From Lathyrus oleraceus (Eukaryota > Streptophyta > Magnoliopsida > Fabales > Fabaceae), in assembly GCF_024323335.1 (NCBI RefSeq), contig NC_066584.1:427204319-427268318 (forward strand): a stretch of 64,000 nt of DNA, in the 5' to 3' direction. Below are positions 57,776-64,000 of the stretch, piece by piece; within the stretch, counting starts at the first letter, position 1; every line of letters starts with the position of its first letter. The notes beneath the pieces are model-generated. The model was given only the letters and a program-made list of their open reading frames with translations. It had not been told where the DNA came from and ran no database searches. A program made the translations under genes and the position numbers.

Positions 57776-58360
57776 GTTTGAATATCCTTGCATGTCAATT
57801 AATAGAATCCACAATGTTAACCAATAATAACTATCACTTTTTAAAAATGACACTAAAAATATTTATATAGGTGGTGGAGGTTAGACACAAAAAAGTGACA
57901 AAAGAACAAATGATTTGAGTCAAATCATGAGGTTAAGACTTGAATCAAAAGAAAAAATGATCTGAATCAAGGTAGTAAAATGATGAGGTTTCCATTTTGA
58001 TTTAAATCATGATTGGCTTTCATGATTTGAGTCAAGCAAATGCATGATTCGAATCATAGTTTCTTTAGAAAAATATTTGAATCTCATGATTCAAATCAAA
58101 ATTGGTTGTTATTCGAGTCAAGGAGTTTTGTGATTCGAATCACACACAGACACTTGATTCGAATCAAGTAGTTAGTGGCAAAATCTTAATTTCATATTGA
58201 TGTTTGATTCGAGTTAGTAGTATGCATGATTCAAATCAAGCGTCAAAAAACTCTATTTTAAACTTTCTAACTTATGATTCAAGATACACTCAACATAATG
58301 ACTTTAGTCAACTCACTGAAGTTAAAAAAACATTGGCATGGGTCCAAGACTAATTTATTG
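57776..58360. repeat. Right flank of R1 and first TGATTCGAATCA palindrome cluster
   Basis: Continues the DNA interrupted by Copia. From about 57920 the palindrome TGATTCGAATCA and near-matches (TGATTCAAATCA, TGATTTGAGTCA) recur about every 20-60 bp, with exact or nearly exact copies near 58045, 58131 and 58153. No gene. Confidence 0.65.
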
Positions 58361-59500
58361 AATATGAGGGTAACTCTAGGTAAAAATATAATCAAATAAA
58401 CAAAATTAGAGAATTACACAGAACTTACAAACAAAGATAAATCAATATGAGGGTAACTCTAGGTAAAAATATGATACCAACTTCAGTTTCAACCTCTACT
58501 TAGCTTTGCAAATTGAAATCTGATCCATGTTGAACTTGACCCAGTTTACTTCCTTCTGATTCAATAGCAATTACAATAAGTACAAATATTGATTATTGGC
58601 CCATGCCCAATTTTTGGCTTTTCGTGTACAAAATCTTCGCAATCACCGAGTGGAGCATTCACATTTCACACTTAATTTGGAGAATGTTAAAATTTGTAGA
58701 ATCCAGATTATTTTTAATATAGATTTTGAAAATGAATCAACAAACTCAGCAGGTCTAAAGCCTTGAGCATTCGACTGATCAAATTCCATGTCCTTTTACT
58801 TTATACCAAAGTGCCTAAGGAAATAATCAATAGCGAAAGAAACCCTCATGCCTCGAAACTGATATTCAAGACCACATCTAGTTAATTTTACATTTTAGTA
58901 GAAGGCTTTGGCGTGTTTGGGATTGAATTTCTTATTGAGCTCTAAAAACTTCAATAGACTATGATTCTTAAAAGGTTTCAGAAAATAAATTTATAAGTCA
59001 ACTTTTAGTTCGTTAGTTAAAAAGTACTCAACTTCGTGTTTCTTATTTCAAATTCTTTTTTATGTTAGTCTTAAAAGATAAGATGGCTAACTTTGTGTAA
59101 AATAACATCTAGGGTCTGAGCTTGAGAAAAAGAACCATAAATAAATGAATTATCCAGGGGAATATTTTTTATTATCACCTTGGGGGATACTTTATGAGTT
59201 TTTGTCTTTTTTATTTTTTCTCTGATTATCATATGAACCTTCCATTGATAAATGAGAGAGATGGAGATGGAGGTCTGAGATCGAGATGAATGAGGTATGA
59301 TGATTATAATGTGAATTAGTGTGAGAAGTAATATGAGAAATGAGTTTGTTTTTAAAAATGAAATGGATAATGATTTTGAAAAGATGAAATGAAATGATTC
59401 GAGAGGTGATATTAATGTGTGAACTTATTGTGATTAACAATGAATGAGATTTGAAAATATGAAAGGATGTTGGTTTTGAAAATTTTAATAACTAACAAGT
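58361..59500. other. Unassigned A/T-rich DNA with an 86-bp-spaced duplication
   Basis: AATATGAGGGTAACTCTAGG followed by TAAAAATAT occurs at about 58360 and 58446. No reading frame or element ends recognised. The 82-codon minus frame at 59192-59440 is His/Ser/Ile-rich from low-complexity GAATGA-type sequence and is not credible. Confidence 0.5.
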
Positions 59501-59760
59501 TTGATTCGAATCAGGGAGAGAATTTATTTGAATTAGAAAGAGACTCTTTGATCTAATTCGAGTCAGACCTTAGGATTCAAATCAGAAATGTCTCTTTTCT
59601 GTGGAACCCCTTTTGGTTTGAAAGAATATAGGTTGTGATTAAAATAAGGTGAACCTAGGAAAATGGTTGGAAATTTCTATCATCTTGATTCCAGTTGGGC
59701 AAAACTTTGATTCGAATCAAATTTTTAGAACCCTCTATGATTCGAATTAGATTTCTTTGT
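59500..59760. repeat. Second TGATTCGAATCA cluster
   Basis: TTTGATTCGAATCAGG, ATTCAAATCAG, TTTGATTCGAATCAAA and ATGATTCGAATTAG lie within 250 bp, as in the first cluster 1.4 kb away. Confidence 0.65.
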
Positions 59761-60841
59761 GATTCCAATAATAAGCCAAAATTTTGATTTTTTATGGAAA
59801 AATAAACAAGTTCTTAAGAAAATTGTAAAATATTTGTAATGCATAATTAAATAGATTAATGCCAAGAATTTTTTTAATGCATATGATAAGAATTTAATGA
59901 GAGAATACTTTGATGCCATGTAGAGTGATATCATGCAAATGAATGCAAAATGATCAAATAAATGAAAATATGCAAATGAAGATAAATGAACAAATGAATT
60001 ACATACTCAGATGAATGAGACATGACATGCACACATATCAAGTATATACTCCAAACAAATAACACACACGGTACAAACTAAACACATAATATAAGGTACA
60101 ACTACAAGAAAAAAAAGATAGTGGAATGATCATACCAATTCGATGATCAAGGTTTTAACTTGTTGCACAATTAATGGCTAATAAACAACAAAACTTAGCA
60201 AAATCACAATACAATCAAAATTAATAATTGGATACACCTTCCTTTGCACCTCTAGAAATAAATTTTTAGACACTCATTTCCAATATATCAAATGAAGTGG
60301 AACAAAACGTGTTCTAATTAACTTTGTCTGACTTGTTATTCAACAATGATTAGCTACTTCGCTGCTTGAACTTATGCTTGGAAAAACTTGGACAACTGAT
60401 TCAACGTTTGACATTGATATATCTCTTTAAAGACTTATTTCTTGAATATTCTCATATGCTTGTTGAACAATCAGTGAACATGCCAACATTTTCATATAAA
60501 CTATCTCCATCTTTCTTCACGAGTCTTTAAGTTAAATAGATAGGTTTCAGTTACCTACACATAACTCATTAACTTTGTCAGCACAATTCTGGGTGGAATA
60601 GTTACTTTGAAATTCTACCTAACGATTATAGATTTGTCAACCTAATAATATTGGATTGGTTCAAATAACTCTAGGTCAGTTTGATAATGACATCAAACAC
60701 GTTGTATAATGATTATGAAACATATTGAATCCACTAGAGTAAGAAATTTTTATCAAACACACCCCTTCGATCATTCTACCCATATCCTCAATTTTTGAAG
60801 TCACGGGATGTGATCAAAAGAAAATCTCTAAGGCCAATTCT
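59761..60841. other. Unassigned A/T-rich DNA; no gene seen
   Basis: Numerous stops in all frames, no tRNA, no coding motif, no clear terminal repeats. Confidence 0.5.
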
Positions 60842-61507
60842 TGGTGGAGAATATAAGAGTAAATGGTCTAGAAGGCGGGGAAGGAGAGGGGGGGGGGGGG
60901 GGTGAATAGACTAATTCGCTTAAACAAATTTTAAGAACATTTTCTTTCACAAAATCAGAGTTTAACTAAAAGAAGCACAAATGGAAGACAAAAGAAAAAT
61001 ATAACAGATGGTTTAAAAAACTATATGTTTCAATGTCTATAAAAACTGCATGATACAATAAAAAATCAACACAACCAAGATAAATGATGTTGCTTTCACA
61101 AGAAATTCAACAATGACCGCAACTCAATTTTGTGCAGAGCTCAGAGGAAAGGTTAATGAATCCAAAATCAAAGGTCTTTACAATTACAATCATGGTGATA
61201 GAATAATCAATGAGCTAGATACATCCCAGACTTAAACTTATATGAGAAGCAAGGTAAAGATCCATAAAACATGACATTAAAAAAGATAAATGAATTTACA
61301 ACATGCGATATTATGCGAAAATATAAATGAGATGGGGAGAAGAAAAATGTACATCAAATGTATAGTGCTTCAATTCATTTTCCCTCGCCAGAGCTCAACT
61401 CTTCAATGGTTTACCATTGAAAATTTCAATGTCTTCCACTATTTGCGAAGTTAATATTCCAGTATTTTTGACACAACAGATAATCAACAATATGAATACT
61501 ACAAGTC

Positions 61508-62178
61508 TGTTGGGTCATCAATTTTGGGGTAAACATGAGGTAATATTTTTTTGTTAAGACATTTCTTTATGAGCAACACACCTTGTGAGAGTCACACCAC
61601 ATATTCACCAAAAACCTTAAGGTGATAAGTGTATGTGTTCTCTCATTTATAAATGTTAAATTCTCCACTTTTCTAATCAATGTGGGACTTCCCAACACTT
61701 TATTTCTCAACACTTCTTAACTCACGCTTTTTTTTCCTTAACGTTCACCCTCAAGTGTGAGTCTATTAGCAATGATCTCCCTCAAGTGAAAGCTCTTTCT
61801 TCCATATATACTTGTATCACAGTTGACACTCGTTCAACGGGACATGTGTTATACTCATCACCATGTGAGGAGGACTTTTGATACAAGTAAGTCGGTCATT
61901 CACTAGGACTAAAGGCTCTGATACCATTGTTGGGTCATCAATTTGGGGTTCAACATTAGGGAGATTTTTTTTGTTGAGACATTTCTTTATGAGCAACACA
62001 CCTCCTAAGAGACACACCTTCTAAGAGACACACCACATATTCATCCAAAACCTTAAGGTGATAAGTGTATGGGTTCTCTAACTTATAAATGCTCAAGTCT
62101 CCACTTTTCTAATCAATGTAGGGTATTCCAATACTTTGTGTCTCAACACTTCTTAACTCACACTTGCATTTCTCAACA
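61508..62178 (-). mobile_element. TRIM (miniature LTR retrotransposon), 671 bp, TSD AAGTC
   Basis: Direct terminal repeats 61508-61743 and 61928-62178 with ends TGTTGGGTCATCA and CTCAACA. AAGTC flanks both sides (61503-61507, 62179-62183). On the minus strand TGGTATCAGAGCC (61914-61926) sits two bases after the 5' LTR and a purine-rich ACTTGAGGGTGAA precedes the 3' LTR. Internal region is only ~185 bp and non-coding; the 66-codon frame there is incidental. R1 at about 53115 shows the empty site. Confidence 0.88.
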
Positions 62179-62425
62179 AAGTCAACTGCTTTAACCAACA
62201 CAAATCTAAATCTTCTTTCTCTTTTGTTGAAGTAGAATACTCAAATTAAGATCTTCAATCATATTGATCCAACAATCTTGTTATACACAAAAATCATGTT
62301 CCATGGAGTGTATAAAAACCTTTCTCTTGCTAGATATTCACAACTAGATATCGTAGACAAAAAGAGATTATTTTTTTGATAGACACAACAAAACTTAAAA
62401 AATAAACATTGACTTGTTTAATGTA

Positions 62426-62695
62426 CTCCCTCCAACCTTATTTATAAACTAAATTTTTCTAAATTTTTTGACTTTAAATATAAGCAAGTGTCAATAAATA
62501 TATGTGCATTTAATGTCTTTATTCCAAAATTATCCTTGCATTAACTATTTTATTTTATTAGTAGATGATAATTTAATGGAGGGTATACTAGTAATTATAT
62601 TATTTTATATATGAAATTCAAAAAATTAAATATGCTTAAGTATCTTTATTAATATACGTAAATTTTTTTTTCTTTATAAATCAGACCGGAATAGT
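62426..62695. mobile_element. Stowaway-like MITE (~270 bp)
   Basis: Left end CTCCCTCCAACC...TTTATAAA follows TA; right end reads TTTATAAATCAGACCGGAATAG followed by TTA. The ends are imperfect inverted copies of the CTCCCTCCGTCC type common in plant Tc1/mariner MITEs. R1 (53513-53520) has uninterrupted AATGTACC. Exact right edge uncertain by a base or two. Confidence 0.7.
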
Positions 62696-62899
62696 TATTT
62701 ACATCTACCACTCAAATTAAATTCCTTTGAGAGTAAATCTTGCTAAACTTTGAGTGTTGTGGGATATGGGTGAGGTGTCTTGTGTTTTTTTGTTTAGATT
62801 CTTTGAAGATTTCACATCACCTTGTTGTCATTTTTTAGTCCATTTAATGGTTCAATTTGAATTATCATGAAAAGGATCTGTACAAGACACTTCTTCCTA

Positions 62900-63355
62900 T
62901 ACTCTTGTCTCACTATGTTCCTTCACTTCTTTCCCTTGTATGACAAGTATAATTGCTAAAATTATAATGGTTACTTTTTCTAAGAGATAAAATACTTATT
63001 AGTATTACTCACCGATCTTTGGACACCATTCATATACTCCATACCACTGGCCCACACTTTTTGTGTACAAACACACAATGAGACAACAGTAAATTCAAAT
63101 ATTCAACTTTCTTGAGAATTATTGTCAAAAGAAAAAATCTAGAGAATTGAATTATAAGTTTAGAGTATCATAATGGTTGGGAATGTACTTCTATTAAGAA
63201 AATGTAAAAGAATAGCCTTGCAAGCTTCATATTATAATCAACACTATATACATCATCCTACTTTTACAAATCATATTGAACAAAAATCCAAAGGAAGTGA
63301 ATGACAATTACAATGATTTTTAAGGTAATACTTTTTATTAAAATATAATAAAAAA
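62900..63355. other. Downstream flank of the HIPP gene; no other gene
   Basis: A/T-rich DNA that probably includes the 3' UTR and terminator region of the minus-strand gene. Nothing else recognised. Confidence 0.5.
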
Positions 63356-63978
63356 TTAGATGATAACACAATTATTAGGATCCTCTTCAACACTAACAGC
63401 ACCGTAATAAGGATTGTATTGTGGTCTCATCTGATGATTATAATAAGCATGTGTTCCATAGAACATCAATGGATCAATAACATTTGTTTTTGTTGAATCC
63501 TTCTTATCATCTTCCTTCTTTTTAGGTTCTTCTTTCTTTTCCTCTTTAGCTGGTCCAACAGAGATTATTTCTGCATGACAAAACTTTCTTAGCTTAGCCA
63601 CTACTTTGACTGCATCAATATCTCCTATTGCAGTTAATTTCATGTCTTTCATGTCCACTGAAACTGACTCAACCCCTGCAACAATATTACAAATAAAATC
63701 TCAGTATTTCACTAAAACAATTCAATTCTATATAAATTATTTTCATGAACCAAAAAAGCATAATTCCAATAAATTAAATACCTGAAAGGCCAGAGACAGC
63801 TTTCATAGCTTTTTGCTTGATTTTGTCGTCATGTATCTCCAACTTTAACACCACTTTCTGTCATACAAAAATTAACTAGTTGTTTTAAAATAAGAAAAGA
63901 AAGTTGAACAATTATGATTTAGCTATGATGATGAAAACAAACGAGTGGTTTTAATCATGGTAAAGAACTAACCATCAT
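63356..63978 (-). CDS. Heavy-metal-associated isoprenylated plant protein (HIPP-type)
   Basis: Three exons on the minus strand: 63973-63978 (Met-Met), 63782-63857 and 63356-63675, with GT-AG introns 63858-63972 and 63676-63781. The ~134-residue product has one HMA fold at residues 1-70 (KVVLKLEIHDDKIKQKAMKA, GVESVSVDMKDMKLTAIGDI, VVAKLRKFCHAEIISVGPAK), a Lys/Glu-rich linker, a Tyr/Asn/Pro-rich tail and the C-terminal CVII, a CaaX prenylation box that would anchor it to membranes. The metal-binding CxxC of classical HMA domains is absent, as in a known HIPP subgroup, so metal transport is doubtful. The two-codon first exon is inferred from splice signals; an upstream 5' UTR may continue past the window. 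This is the only intact host gene seen. Confidence 0.85.
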
Positions 63979-64000
63979 TGTTATGGAAGCTTTTTGATAT

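Larger units (their letters stand above)
60842..62900. repeat. Dispersed repeat copy R2, interrupted by TRIM and MITE
   Basis: Collinear with R1 (52282-53790). Near its start is a 15-base G run (60888-60902) followed by TGAATAGAC, where R1 has GGGGGTTTAATAGACC. It then follows the same order of motifs up to CTACCACTCAAA. The right limit is approximate. Possibly the end region of an LTR element, since a G-rich tract before TG resembles a polypurine tract, but not proven. Confidence 0.65.

Noticed and set aside
59192..59440. 82-codon minus-strand His/Ser/Ile-rich frame
   Set aside because: Low-complexity GAATGA/GATGA repeats produce it; no domain or conserved counterpart.
61914..61926. Possible tRNA-Met gene fragments at TGGTATCAGAGCC-like sites (also 47320, 57607)
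   Set aside because: These are primer-binding sites complementary to a tRNA 3' end; no cloverleaf surrounds them. No tRNA or rRNA gene was seen in the window.

Overview
The window is repeat-dense plant nuclear DNA, almost certainly from a legume. Giant Ogre/Tat-lineage Ty3-gypsy elements with a tRNA-Arg-type primer site, LTRs of about 5 kb and long repeat-rich 3' UTRs point to the tribe Fabeae (Pisum/Vicia/Lathyrus/Lens) or a close relative. That placement is inference. Only one host gene is evident, a small heavy-metal-associated isoprenylated protein gene at the right edge, on the minus strand. Everything else supported is mobile DNA or its debris.

Layout, left to right. (1) 1-4894: 3' half of a Tekay-type chromovirus ('E0') with an uninterrupted RT-RH-INT-chromodomain frame and its 3' LTR. 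(2) 4895-46831: one old Ogre element ('E1') whose 5' part lies left of the window. E0 cuts it just upstream of its protease, and a second Ogre ('E2') cuts it inside reverse transcriptase (target-site duplication CACAT). (3) The E2 insertion is rearranged. The order is E1-left, a single E2 LTR (6636-11338), E1-right copy A (11339-15055), a truncated E2 5' LTR (15056-16177), E2 body (16178-30726), E2 3' LTR (30727-36296), E1-right copy B (36297-42049), E1 3' LTR (42050-46831). This is what an illegitimate crossover between a solo-LTR version and a full-length version of the same insertion would leave. The junction shares TGGC. (4) 46832-47426: remnant of an endogenous caulimovirid-like sequence (movement-protein-like reading frame plus an initiator-tRNA-Met-like primer site) into which E1 inserted. 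(5) 47644-47829: MITE with a 9-bp target duplication. (6) 48001-51562: Mutator-like element with terminal inverted repeats of nearly 300 bp, a decayed transposase on the minus strand and a convergent GRF zinc-finger gene on the plus strand. A second GRF relic lies just outside it. (7) 52282-62900: a diverged direct-repeat pair. The left copy is interrupted by a young gag-less Copia element (53791-57775, LTRs identical by eye). The right copy is interrupted by a TRIM element (61508-62178) and a Stowaway-like MITE (62426-62695). (8) 63356-63978: the HIPP-type gene.

The insertions give a relative history: caulimovirid-like DNA, then E1, then E0 and E2, then the E2/E1 rearrangement. Copies A and B of E1-right share the nonsense codon at the integrase C-terminus, so that break predates the duplication. 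Each copy also has private changes. Features that go beyond standard family annotation are the tRNA-Arg-3'-end-like motifs scattered through the Ogre 3' UTR (complementary to the element's own primer-binding site), the hairpin-module architecture of that UTR, paired hairpins in the Ogre leader, the quadruple palindrome in the E0 LTR, and the MULE carrying a GRF zinc-finger gene.
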